DNA of 64,000 nucleotides, from contig JAPYMA010003010.1 of assembly GCA_035041965.1 (NCBI GenBank), positions 1-64,000 of the forward strand. Direction: 5' to 3'. The stretch's first letter is position 1; every line of letters starts with the position of its first letter. This document shows, in pieces, positions 39,148 through 50,838 of this stretch. A program made the position numbers and the translations under genes. Origin of the DNA: Anisakis pegreffii (taxonomy: Eukaryota; Nematoda; Chromadorea; Rhabditida; Anisakidae). The notes under the pieces are model-generated. The model was given only the letters and a program-made list of their open reading frames with translations, searched no databases and was not told the origin of the DNA.

Positions 39148-41269
39148 AATTTCATTGACAATTCAACCTGATTTAGTAGTAAAACAAGGTATGGAATTAA
39201 AAGAAATTCCACACAAAAAAAAAAGGAAAATGTCTTCAAAAGTTTCATTGTGATCCACAAAACTTACGAACGAACGAGCGTTTATCGAGCAGTCAAACGA
39301 CGTCTACAAATAAACGTCTGTGTCAGTCAGTCAGTCAATCAGCACAACGCCATTCTACCCGATACTATCAGTGAAATGCTTAAAAGCAGTTTCTCACTGC
39401 TATCATATTTATCAGTAATATCGGTAAAGCAATATGCAACTTATCAACAGTGCTCTCTTAATTTATGCGCACAAGCGTTCACAATCGCCGACAACACACA
39501 TCGAGCAAAGTATGAAATAAAGCAGCATTTGGATTATGATTATGAAGAACATAACGTTCACATGACAAACTTGTTCCTATAGGAAGAGATTTTTTTGTGT
39601 GTGTGTTTGTGTGTGTTTGCTTGTGAATCTCGTGCAAAGGTCGATACCTCATCATCGCGCTGTTGAGTGGAATTAGCCGAAATCATACGATGATCATCGC
39701 TCATGGTTTGCTACTTGAGCAAACACCAGACCAAAAGCTCGTGATGATTGATGTAATGAGATACTAAATTGAAGATGTCACATGCTGTCAACGAATTAGC
39801 ACACTGAACAAGTGGAAAACAAGTGAATAATGCATCGAGATGTGAATGCATCAAAACGTGCACATCGAAACGAACAAAATCATCAAACTTTACAAACATC
39901 TATGATAAGAAATCAAAGTTCTTAAGGCTCACAGCATAGGTAAGTAGTTGTTTTTCATGTTGTCACACTGATTTCACAACGTATGTTGAATGCAATTTGA
40001 TTGATTAGCATGAAACGAAACGAAATGATCCGCTTATTATAGGTTAGTGCCTTATGACTGGCACTGTCTATTTATGTCCTCCAATTAGCATGATCAAAAG
40101 TGAATGCAGTCGAACCATATCAACTGAGTTGATTGTAAAGCAAATGAACAATTTTTTGAAATTATTGCTGTTCGTTTTCCTTACCGTAATAGGGAACTAA
40201 ACGAAAATTTGACTCGGCAGGAAAACGCATAAGAACGAATCGGTTTTCGTTATTCTAAAGTTCGATGCCAGGTATCGCCTAAAAACCAAACTCGATCGCT
40301 TAGTATCATCCATTTCTTAGGCTCCTCAAAAACTTACTCATCGCTACTGACTTAGATTCACTTGATCCTGACCAAGGAAGCAACAAAAAGACAATCTATC
40401 AAAACGCATTATCACTATTCTTGATGGCTTGACTCATCGCTATCCTACTCATCGCGATTCTCAACAAAAATTCAATGCAGTTGGGATGAACATTCGAAAT
40501 GAATTGCAAGTATTATGGATTTTCACCGTCAATCTCCAGAGCAATGTTTTGTAATAATCGTAGACGACATCGAATTAAGTGCTGACGAAAACAATTCACA
40601 ATTCAGCTCATCCCGTAATCCTTAGTGACAGCAATCCAGTGCCATGCGCTATCATGCACATGCTGTCGTGAAGGTCGATCCTGAGCCTAAGTAGCCGAAA
40701 ATCGGAAATGTTCTTATGTATTCACAAACCTATGGATTAGTGCAAAAATCAAGAAAAGAAGAATAAGCAATCAAGCAGGATCAACGGGATCTTGAACAAG
40801 TGATCGAATAATGCGTTGATAAAGCGTTGATATAACGGAACGGACATTTCATGGCTGCAGTGACGCATGATTACATAATACGTTGGGTTGGGTACAGTGA
40901 TTTGCGTTCATGTTAACGCCCCCCTCGCAGACAGACAACCAACTAACCGCTAGTCAGCAGTATTCAAAAGTTCAGAAATTCACCCGGTTACACCTTATCG
41001 CTTCATCTGCATTCCAGTGGCTTCCGTATGCTTGAGATTATTTTTCAAGGAATCACAGACGCATCGCATCGCATCGATTCTCTTTCGCTTTTCGCTGTTT
41101 GCCAGCCAGCAGCTTTATCATGATTTGGCATCGTCTTCAATCTCATCATTATTATCAATGTTACCATCATCACACACACAGACACACAGCCGTATCATCG
41201 CAGTGATCAGCGTAGCCATGCATCGGAATTGAAACATTCTCAAGCGTTTAAGAAAGTTGAAGAAAGCAG

Positions 41270-41298
41270 AACGACGAACGAACATTTCGTTCGTCGTT
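41270..41298. repeat. Perfect 13-bp hairpin with 3-nt loop
   Basis: AACGACGAACGAA, loop CAT, then the exact complement. It lies inside overlapping open frames on both strands. Confidence 0.9.
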
Positions 41299-41397
41299 TC
41301 CTTTCCACTTTCCGCTCTGTCTGTTCAGCTTCATCGGCCATATTCACAGCTGCAAAAATTTGCGATCTAAGCGATAAAATTCCACACAATCCAAGGT

Positions 41398-41465
41398 TTA
41401 TCGGAGACACCACAACAACAGCAAACTCGTGCTTATCGGAGACACCACAACAACAGCAAACTCGT
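41398..41465. repeat. Tandem duplication, 33-bp unit, period 35
   Basis: The unit starting TTATCGGAGACACC and ending AAACTCGT occurs twice with a 2-bp GC spacer and no mismatches, so it is recent. The period is not a multiple of three, so any frame through it reads the two copies differently. It is followed by a CGT run to 41,479. Confidence 0.9.
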
Positions 41466-41949
41466 CGTCGTCGTCGTGCAAAAGGCTGACGGGCTGGCTG
41501 TTCGGTCGGTCGCTGATAGATTTGCGAATACGACTTTTTGCTAGTGGTTGTTACTGTTCGTTGGTTGGTTTCTTTTGAATTGCTTCTTCTATGAAGCACA
41601 TCGTCGGTCGTCCATATCGATAGAATATCATGGAAGAGTGCTGCATGAATATAAACATCAACAAATGCACATGATCTGCTCTGATCTAATGCACTTTGTA
41701 CTCAGAACGCAAGTATATACAAATAATGTGTTTAAGTTTTCGTCTGAACAGCAAAAAAAGTCGTAATAAAAATGTTGCATTGAACAAGTAACATCAATAT
41801 TTCATGTACCTGTTGTTCATCATCCTCTCAGCATACCTAATCATTCATTCTTTCCTCTGCATAAACTCCTACTCTTCATAAATATACATGTATCATTCAA
41901 GTTTTGTCATACAAAGTTTTTTCTGTTGCTCTTGTTTCATTCTCTCCAG

Positions 41950-43357
41950 TTGTTTGCTTCCTCAAACGGAAGTTTCGAGCATACACCAGAATCCTCGTCG
42001 ACTTCTTCTAGATCGCTCATATATAGTGATGATTCATTGCTCGCTTACAATTGCAACGAAGTATCAAACGAATTGCACGTACGATAAAGCATAACGGCAA
42101 GTTTTGGGTCGCAACGGAATCGACAACGAGAAGAAAGGCGACATTCGCTTGGGGCAAATTCCCTCGAACAAGAGAAACTACATTCTTTTTGAAAATGATC
42201 AACTCTGAATCACTGAATGACCAGAATGCATTCTGAAGCAGTCAATAGTCAGCGAAACGATCACTGATTCGATAGGCACGCTTAGAGATAGTTCATATCA
42301 CTTACATTCATTCTCATTGTTCATCAGAATCATGATCGTTTGAGTTGTAAAATGAAGTGAAGATTACAATGACTGCATTATAAAACTGAACGAAAGATTG
42401 GATCTATGAGAGTGAATAAAAATCTCAAAGAAATCAACAAATTTAGCCTCAACGTTAACAATTATGATGAAAGATAGCAAAATTGCTTGTTGTTGCATAC
42501 TTTTTTCAACGAATTAGCAACAGTGATTATTTTAATGTGACTGACTTCCACGCGGTCACATGTGCTAAGGTCAAGTAGTACATGATGCTGAACAAGGCAT
42601 TTATGTAGTCAACAAATAACATATTAAAATGCTGCTGCATCAACACAACTGTGTGCAAAGAGTGCAAGCAACGATGATTTTATGCAAAGAGACGAGCGAA
42701 CGAGCATCCTTGCAGAATCTCATTCGTAATCAGCCGCCAATCAACAACACCACTTAACGACCGATTATCAGAGCACCGCAACGAAATGATTTCCACGAAG
42801 AATTGCTTTCGATAATGAACTAATTCTGTGCATTCACATCGTCACATTCGAACAAAGTTATTGTTTCAATTAGCAATTAGCGAATTAACGACCGACCAAT
42901 CGACGAAGTATGCACGAAATTTCAGTAACGTTTCATGGTGCCGTCATTTGACGATGACGAGCTTGAACGATCGACTTCTTCACATGTTTTCCGCCAGTTA
43001 GTTCGAATGGAATGGAATGGAACGGAATGAAATGGAGTTCATTTTCTGATTTTTGCATGATTTCGAATGCATCATGCCAATTACATTAGCCTAATGAGAT
43101 CGTTAAAATATTGTAGCGCTCAATTTTCTTTTTTTCAGAGGGAACGCTTTTTTCGAGATTGTATTCTAATGCAATTTCGTTTTCACGCATATGATCTGAT
43201 GTTTGTCATTCACCATCATTTCATTACTCTAGCGTACTTTGCAATCAATCTGAATTACTCCCAAAATCACCCGAACAGTCGAACAGACCGAACTTCCTCA
43301 TCGAAGTGTAGTCGAGAGTATTCAGTGAATTTTGCGTTCATTCAGATTGTATATTAA
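41950..43357 (+). CDS. Two phase-compatible candidate exons
   Basis: Exon A begins at 41,950 after a very strong acceptor (a long pyrimidine tract ending TTCTCTCCAG) and encodes a Ser/acidic-rich stretch (EHTPESSSTSSRSLIYSDDS). It can end at CAC|GTACGA at 42,078 in phase 0, or stop at 42,087. Exon B begins at 43,139 after another strong acceptor (TTTTCTTTTTTTCAG) in phase 0 and runs 72 codons to TAA at 43,357, with an aromatic and hydrophobic half and a Ser/Arg/Asn-rich tail. Joining them keeps the frame. No start exon is identified; weaker acceptors at about 41,015 and 41,328 precede open frames on the same strand. No family is recognised. Confidence 0.22.
43006..43035. repeat. AATGG pentanucleotide repeat
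   Basis: About six AATGG-like units, the first three perfect. Confidence 0.85.
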
Positions 43358-44657
43358 CGACAAAACGTTGTGTTAAGGTGCGATACACTCACAAACTAAA
43401 ATCCTCCAAACTAGAAACCCTTTTGCCAGATACGAGGTGAAGCGTGATCAATATGAGTTGATTTTACCAATAACTACTGAAATATCACAGCACTGAAAAC
43501 GTGCAAGGTTATGAAATCAGAACAAATCATACTTCTAGTAATAAGCTCAACGCTGACAACCAACAATCTAAACGTTGATGGGCTAAGAACCTTAACGCTG
43601 TTTAGTACTTGAGGGGCGAATAACTCTTCTGGAGAATATCACTCCATTATGGCACTTCAGTTGAGGAATCATTTCCTTCTAGAGCTCAGAACGCAAGGTA
43701 TCGTGATTTTAATAAGAGCACGCAATATGCTTAGGATTTAATAACAATTCAGCAAGAGATCAGAGATTACTTCTTCGAGCGATTCATGATGCAAACTAAT
43801 TAATGATTTTGTCTTAATTAATGTCTTAACTAATTAATGTCTTCTGTGGTGATGCTGATTTTCAACTGGCCTCAACTGATGACAAAAGTTATTTTGAGCT
43901 GCGCCAACCTTCTCACTCAATACGAATGAAACTGAATTAGGCTGCACACAACCCTGGGGAACAGAAAGCACAAGAAGTGAGTGAGTTATTGTCGAACTCA
44001 ATTGAAGTGATTCGTCGGAATGCTTGAGAAATTTTTTCTGATCAAACCATATGCGGAGGAGATCATGCAATGAGAAATTCTAAAAATATATGCGGGATAG
44101 CCGTTCCCGGCTGAGGATAAGGACAAATGAGGATAAATGTGAGCCGTTAGTGTGATAATAACTCGACATTACTAACATCTTCGCAATCATCCTAGACGCT
44201 TTTTGATGGTTTCTATCGTCATATTACACACATAAACTTCATGCTTTATAGTTCTTCACAGCTCTATTTTTCAACTCAACGATAAAGCGCTATGGTTCAG
44301 GCTGTCTATAACTTTATCCTCAAGTATCTTCCACAAATGTCCGAACCAGAATGCTACATCTAACAATCCACGCACCATATTTTCACTTTGGATTCTTGAA
44401 AGATATAAATTCCGCCAATATATGCTGTCGATACAGGTTTCCACTTAACGTTGAGATATCTTACAATTAGTGCTCGACGCAAAATCATTCAGTAGTTGTT
44501 ACAAAGTTAATTAACAAATATCTCACGAATCCGCTTAGAATTCGAAACGTTCAATGAAATCACCAAACAAAAAACCGCTACAATTCATCAAAACACTATA
44601 ATTAAACGGAAATTAATTATGAATTTGTGCTCATTGATCAGTCAGTGAGTCAGGTCA

Positions 44658-45113
44658 GTGGCATTCCATCCAGTTTTGCGTATCACTATTAACTTCCCGA
44701 ACAGCAATCATATTAATAATAGCGATTCTGTCGTCACAATGCTGATGACCTCGCGTGTCATTCGCCACGTAATCAGGATTAATTATGTGGATGTGTTGAT
44801 GGATGCATGGTGGTACGCGCGAGCAGTGTTGTTGCATTTTTGCGTTGCAAGTTTAGTCGTTCGATCATCATTGTCGTGTTTTTTTGCTGTTGTTGCGGTT
44901 TCTAGCAAATGGAGCCGTTCTTTCGGATGGAACGAATGGTATAGCCAACCCAACAAATCATTAGGTCACCATCGTGATTATCGCTCACATTGTCATCAAC
45001 ATCATCGTCATCATCATCATCATAAATCATCGATGATGCGAATTGCAAATCCCTTGCGGACAAGTAAATGTTCGTTTGCAACGATCTGTTTCCACAGTCA
45101 GTTCAGCGTTTAG
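44658..45113 (+). CDS. Longest open frame in the window, doubtful
   Basis: This is the longest stop-free frame (151 codons). It starts at GTG; the first ATG is at about 44,739. It has a hydrophobic middle (VLLHFCVASLVV) and a His-rich tail produced by CAT/CAC repeats. An acceptor with a good pyrimidine tract (GGTTTCTAG) lies inside at about 44,907, and all three frames after it are briefly open. The His-rich part comes from a microsatellite and is weak evidence for a gene. No family is recognised. Confidence 0.14.
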   Translation: MAFHPVLRITINFPNSNHINNSDSVVTMLMTSRVIRHVIRINYVDVLMDAWWYARAVLLHFCVASLVVRSSLSCFFAVVAVSSKWSRSFGWNEWYSQPNKSLGHHRDYRSHCHQHHRHHHHHKSSMMRIANPLRTSKCSFATICFHSQFSV

Positions 45114-47284
45114 AAAGCACACTCCACTGTCCACCTATTAAAATGAACTGTACCATGTCACGTTCTTGAATTTGTAAATTTGCAAAAACAATTTGACACT
45201 CTAATTCAATGACATCTCAGAAATTCGCAAGAAAAAAAACGAAGAGTTTCAAAACTTTTGCAATCATCGATCTTATGATGTAATTTCATTTTTGCTCGTA
45301 ACAATAAACTATCATCTCAACTATGTCGTCGTCGTCGTCGTCGCCACCGCCGCATCACAGCGATGCTCAATGAAGAAGCAAGAAACTGGTGCTCTTGTTT
45401 ATTTTTAAACGAACACTACAGTGATAAATGTTTCACGCAGAAAGCAATATTTGAAAATTATTGTAACATTATTTTCCACAGCTAAGAAATTATTTTTCGC
45501 GTTGAAAATGATCGCAAAAACAACGAATCATCTCAATGAATCATCAATTGAGTGAACGAATTGAAAACAAACAAGAAAAGATAAGTAAGTTTTAAAAACT
45601 TGCGTAAATATAACATTACCAAACCAGAGTTTGGATGATGACTCTCACAATGGCTAATTGGGTCAATTCTCGAGAATTCGGAATTATTTTTGAGAAGAAA
45701 CTTGAGCTTTTGAAGACAAGAAACTCAGAACATTCGATTAACTGAGGCGATGTGTTGTTGAAAATAACGTTGAAGTTTGAAAAATTTCAAAAGTTTGATT
45801 TGACGGGAGAATTGACCTTAAATTAGGTAAAGTCTTGCTCAGCGGTAGTCTTCTCGTATCAGCGAACAATGTGCTCATTCATATCGAATAGGTTTGAAAA
45901 ATGGCGCCGATTAGGCGATTAAGAATGGATGAGAAGAAATTGAATGGCATGAAAATAAACGGCAAAATTCAGAGGAAAAAATCGAATTAATTTCACCTTA
46001 AAGTACACAAAAAAAAACGGTGATTAATTAGAACAGGTTTTTAGCGCTATTTGTGGATGTGAAAGATTGTAGAAACTTTGTGAAATGCTTCGAATATGAT
46101 CGTAAATCGTAAACGCGTCACAATGAGCAAATGAGAATGAGTGAACTGAATGAATTGATTGCATAATTCAGCCTCATTTTTTTCATGGTTTTATTTTTTG
46201 CTTGCGAATCATCATCGTTACGAAATCGAACTCCACAAAAAAAAAGGAAGACCTTGTCAAAAAGTTTTTTTGATGATTTCAAATTCATCATTATCATCAT
46301 CATCATCATCACCACCATCGGCAGCACTAGCAGCAGCAACATCAGCAAAATTCTTCTCTTCATCGCAATCAGAGTGATTTTCCACAAGGTCATTCAACCT
46401 TTCCTTGTTCGTTCGACAACCTATCAACCTATTCAACCAAACTATCAATCCAATACTCTCATCTCAATCAAAATTTCTAATCGAAATACACCCCTCTCAT
46501 TCTCCCAAAGTACAAGTAGCACTTCCCTGAAAACCTAATCTAAATCCGAGCATAAGCATCTGCCGAGCGTAATAACGCACGGTTTTGATGATCTTCTAAC
46601 GATGCGCGTATTCTCATATCCGAAACTCTTCCATTCTTGTTCTTTTGATTGCTTGAGAAACGACGTTTTGAGTAGCACATATTACTCATTGCATGCCCAG
46701 CTAGCAAATTTCTTCGTCAATCTTCTCGTAGCATCAACCCCTCCAACACTGCTCACAATGGTCTCCTCACCCAACCAGTCTCATCCAGCACTTTTCTTGA
46801 TTCGCTTATCTGCAGATGATCTCAATATCAAGCAAAAATCTTCCGCATCTCATCTCAGAAACCTCTGAGTTGTGATTTAAAATCCGCTCGCCACAAAATC
46901 ATGCAAGCACCACACAACATACAAATCGACTATTAGGCAATACAGCACGTTCTTTCAGTGATAATCAAGTTCTAAGTGGCAAGATTATAAGTATGATAGG
47001 GTGGATAAAGCTTCTACTCTCGACCGAAATCCGATGCAGTGCAAAAAAAGTTCTCGATGGGCTCGTCTCGCCTGATTGCCTGCTTGCTATCGACTTCATT
47101 CGATCAGAAACGGCGATAAAATGTTTATTCAGTTTTTTGAGAGAAAAAACTTTTTCGTTCCCTTACATTTTGATTTGATTTGATATCAGTTTCATTGTTT
47201 TGCTTTTGCGGCTACACTAATATCAATGCAAACAATCGCACAACTATTTCATTTTTCACATAATATAAACCCCTCCAAAAAACC
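45114..47284. other. No supported gene
   Basis: Short frames and microsatellites. An ATG frame at 46,602-46,868 (88 codons, plus) has balanced composition but no splice or poly(A) support. Confidence 0.45.
46286..46312. repeat. CAT trinucleotide repeat
   Basis: ATC/CAT units with minor variation. It produces Ser, Ile or Asp runs in the frames over 46,118-46,538, none of which I accept as genes. Confidence 0.85.
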
Positions 47285-47569
47285 CTAAAACGCTTCTGCT
47301 GAGAGTCGCCTCAACTTGAGATTCTCTGAAGATACCGAAGCAATAGTCGCTTCATCCATCAATGAACTGTTTGAGTCTGACAATTCAAAAGTGATCAGAA
47401 TTATCGATGAAAGTAAAAAGCCTGATGAAGGTGAAACCAGGAAATGATTTGAATAATACAATAAGAGCTTGAAAAAAGTTGAAGTGCTGGCATTCAGTAG
47501 GATTCCAACCGTTCGAAGAGTCGCTGAAGCAGATGGAACAAGAGGTACTCTGTTCGAGAAAGATATCAT
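47285..47569 (-). CDS. Unrecognised 94-residue ORF
   Basis: An ATG-initiated frame runs 94 codons, with two moderately hydrophobic segments (residues about 33-46 and 50-62) and a Ser/acidic C-terminal third (SDSNSSLMDEATIASVSSEN). Read on the plus strand the same DNA also gives coding-like sequence interrupted by two stops close together near 47,443-47,455. The true coding strand is therefore unclear and this may be a decayed gene. No family is recognised. Confidence 0.17.
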   Translation of the reverse strand: MISFSNRVPLVPSASATLRTVGILLNASTSTFFKLLLYYSNHFLVSPSSGFLLSSIILITFELSDSNSSLMDEATIASVSSENLKLRRLSAEAF

Positions 47570-47784
47570 TGAAGATTATTGCAAAGCGAACGTAAAGCAC
47601 ATTCTCATATCGTGTCTGATGCCAACTTATTAATCTCTATTTCTGCGATAGCAATGAAAAATACTCCCGTTGCCGAAATAATTTAACACTCAACGCTTGA
47701 GGACACGTTTAACTGTTTGACAGAAGTGAACTTAGAGTGAGGAGAATGAACAATTGAACAATAAGAGCAGATGAATTGACCATT

Positions 47785-48331
47785 TCACATCAGTTTTATT
47801 CCAGTGCTCAGCTCTTGTCCATAATTATCACTATTCGCACATTCAGAAACATAACAGCAAATGCAACACGAGACAATCGAGAACGATTGGTGACTGAATC
47901 TCAAGAAATGGCTGCGATTCTGTGAAAGTAAGCGCTTAACATTTGTAAACAAGCGAAAAGATGGAGTTGACGGGATTCGGAATGTTTATTGAAATTTTTT
48001 GTGGGTGAATAAAGCCGATTGGCTAAAATGCATCCATCGCTTTAAAAATACGCCAAGCTTAACTTTAACACGCGCCCGAAAATATAAGCATTCATTCGTG
48101 CTTCTGTGAAAGGAATCCTCTTACGGCGGCTGTTAAAATAAGCCATGGGATTAAGAGAACGCCTGCACACAAAGGTGGCAACGCCAAGCGAAGTGAAGAA
48201 GAAGTTCTGCGAGAGAGGTGCTCAGAGAGCCACTCAGCGATTTGTTTGCAATCGTTTTTCGTTGTTAATTCAACACCCGTGTCAACAGTGATATGGTAAT
48301 GGTCAGGTTGATATGGGCTCGAGAAGCGCAT
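47785..48331 (-). CDS. Predicted two-exon membrane protein
   Basis: Exon 1 (48,331-48,125) has an ATG directly after an in-frame TGA and runs 69 codons. It gives a polar N-terminal part with an acidic, helix-like middle (KQIAEWLSEHL) followed by a strong hydrophobic segment at residues 50-69 (LPPLCAGVLLIPWLILTAA). It ends at a good donor, GCC|GTAAGA, in phase 0. A matching phase-0 acceptor, ACTTTCACAG, starts exon 2 (47,919-47,785), which stays open for 44 codons, is cysteine-rich (SCCICC) and then stops. The product would be about 113 residues, probably a single-pass or two-pass membrane protein. I do not recognise the family. The plus strand of exon 1 is not open, unlike many other coding-like stretches here, which favours a real exon. 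Exon 2 is less certain than exon 1. Confidence 0.35.
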
Positions 48332-49867
48332 TCAGTGGTACTGATGGTGACGATTATGTTGATAAGGATGCTAATCGTAACAGCTGAGAATTACAAGTGG
48401 ACGAATGAGAATGGAAAAAAAATTTGAGTGTTGATTTTATTAGGTTGACACTCATCTATTGCATTTTTCTGAGCAGCGTCTAACGTGAGGGAATGGCGGT
48501 GACTGGTTTTGATCACGATGGTGGGGTAAAATCCCGCTGGCGGAAACGAACAATTTGGTGAATTATTAAATTATCCTGGATATCTCCAAAATGCTTGAAT
48601 TCATTACTGTAAAGACGCTGCTGAAATTTTGGAAACCATAAAATTGCACTCGAAGACAAAAATCGCTTGAGAAAACGCTTTCTGTGATCGATTGCTAAAC
48701 TACTGATATTTTCTTTGATTCGATGAAAAAACTGGTTCACTTGTGATTGATCAGGCATGCACAAGAATTGGACATCCGAAGTAACAAATCAAAATTTTCA
48801 CCAATCTATCGCTACTTCCTCGTTATGGTTTCGCTGTATCACTCTCGAAAGAAACAACCAGGAAGTAATTTCGTGTTTTGCTGTGAAATTCTTTCCACGC
48901 AAGAATGGCTCGTTGATCGTTCAAGGATGTGATGATTAAAAGTTCCGATTATTTCAACATTTTTATCATTGGAACGCAAATTTGACTCAGATGTTGTTTG
49001 CAGTATGATCGTCATCATCATTACAACAACACGGAAGTGGTGTCTAACCAATACGTTGCTTCATCAGTTGGATGGAAATAAGTTAATTTATCGAAGTGAA
49101 TGACTGAAGAAATGCATGTGGCAACATCAATTCAACTGAACTGTCTTTAGCAGCGCTGTTTCCAACAGACGGGATGTAACTCCTAACAGGAGACAGAATC
49201 ACAATAAATGGACCCATGAACTTGATCACCTCTGCAAAGCAGGTGAAATTGCAGCTCAACTGCCTCCTGTGAACCCAAATCTCGGAATAATCAGTGCTGA
49301 GTTTTTTTGGTGGTCAATCGAGGATGATTCATGTGCTGTTCACTAAACAAGAAAACTGAACCCTGTGTAACTTGGTCCCCAATAGATTGAATCCTTCAAG
49401 TACGGTAATGGAATCACTCGATTGCCTCTTGAGTAACTCAATAACGAACTATTCGCAAGGAATTCAGCATGGAAATAAGCCCCAGCGAATAACTGTTCGA
49501 TTGGTTTCATTCGGTTTCTGCATCTCAACTTGTGAATGTAATTTTCTGACCGCCAATGAAAAGCAATAATCTTTTTATGAGTATCTAATGAAGCAATACA
49601 TTTTCTTTGAAGTTATCCTTCACACTTGTATGATCGATCGCTGATCTCAGATATATGACTCACCATCGCCAACTCAATGAAACAATTTAACGGCAATAAA
49701 ACAAGCAAAAGTCAGCAATGTTAAACACCAAGTTGAGATGCTTGCTCGTACATATGCGGCGCATAACTTTAGCTAACAATCCATTCATATGGTTATACCA
49801 TATGTAATGTATGCTTAATCTTAAGCTTTATCACCATCAAACTCGTCACATTCCCAGATTTCCATTG
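48332..49867. other. No gene seen
   Basis: Short frames of 60-83 codons on both strands, mutually overlapping, with no signals. Confidence 0.5.
49786..49804. repeat. 8-bp inverted repeat
   Basis: CATATGGT-TAT-ACCATATG, just downstream of the tRNA-like head on its own strand. Confidence 0.85.
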
Positions 49868-49945
49868 AGTATTCCACGAGTTTGCCGGTTCAAGGCTCTC
49901 TCCAGCCAGTCGGCTAATCGCTAAGCAATTGCGCCATCTGTTACG
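49868..49945 (-). repeat. tRNA-like head of a possible SINE
   Basis: On the minus strand TGGCGCAATTGCTTAGCG (49,936-49,919) resembles a Pol III A box and D arm, with a CGC/GCG stem. AGCC-GACT-GGCT can form an anticodon-like stem. CCTTGAACCGGC (49,895-49,884) resembles a worn B box, with GCC/GGC closing a seven-base loop. The spacing fits a tRNA-derived head. No intact tRNA cloverleaf or acceptor stem can be drawn, and no second copy was seen in this window, so an old SINE is suggested rather than shown. The overlapping open frames on both strands here (49,793-50,026 minus; 49,853-50,333 plus) are probably by-products. Confidence 0.3.
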
Positions 49946-50574
49946 GATTAGGGTGGATTGGAATAAGGATGTGAAATCTAGCGTTTGCATTAGCACACTC
50001 AAAATGTGTTTTAATGTTTTCGGCAATACCGATTTGGATTTATTTGTTATGTATATGAGTAATGAGAGTTTTGGGATAGAAGACGTATGCGACTATTTTC
50101 ATCAACAGTTAACTGACTTTATTTCAAAGTATTTAAGCCACCGGACTAGTCGAGCATCTCTCTCGCTCGCTCGCTCGCTAGCTTGCTTAATTGTGAGAAG
50201 CCAACCAAAACCACTTCATTTCAACACCACATGCGTGCTTGCTTCATCTGAAAGCTTACCATTTCGACGTAATTCCTTAATTGCTAAAGGCTCACTGTTT
50301 TCATTCATTCATCTCATATATAAATACACATAAACCAGCAACTAATCATATACACAAGCTCATATGCACAGTTGAAGTAGGTTTCATAATTGCAACGTTT
50401 AGAGCGCAACATCAATCAGTAATACGAGTAGGAACATCAGTGATGAGACATCACAATAGTAATAATCGTAATAATGACCGCAATTACAATCAGAACAATT
50501 ACCATTGTTCTTGGGTATAATAAAACAATGCTCGATCAAACATCAAAAACCAACGAAATACTCGAAAAATCAAG

Positions 50575-50838
50575 ATGGCACTGAAGAAAAATCGTATTCA
50601 AGATGATAAGCGTTTACGTTCGCGGAATGTAAAGTTGCGTCTTGGAATAAGTATTATTTGTAAGATTATCTCTTTGCATCAAAAAAAACTACGTTTTTTA
50701 GATAAGGATTACAAGTACATGTACGCACATGCGCACATTACACCGCATTCAATGAGCAACAAAAAAAAAAGTCAAAACAGAAATCAAGAGCGGAAAAAAA
50801 TGCATCAAATTGTGCCACTTACACGCAAAATGCTATAA
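50575..50838 (+). CDS. Unrecognised basic 87-residue ORF
   Basis: An ATG in reasonable context opens 87 codons ending TAA. The first 45 residues are basic and helix-like (MALKKNRIQDDKRLRSRNVK). A 42-nt segment (about 50,660-50,701) starts GTAAGA and ends TTTTTTAG, so it could be a mini-intron. Its length is a multiple of three, so the frame is kept whether or not it is removed. The C-terminal part is Lys/Asn/His-rich. No family is recognised. Confidence 0.2.
   Translation: MALKKNRIQDDKRLRSRNVKLRLGISIICKIISLHQKKLRFLDKDYKYMYAHAHITPHSMSNKKKSQNRNQERKKMHQIVPLTRKML

Larger units (their letters stand above)
39315..41949. other. No supported gene; open frames and repeats near 41 kb
   Basis: A 110-codon plus frame at 39,250-39,582 lacks ATG. 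From 41,017 to 41,599 both strands are open for over 100 codons in places, across a hairpin and a duplication, so frame length there is poor evidence. Confidence 0.4.
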
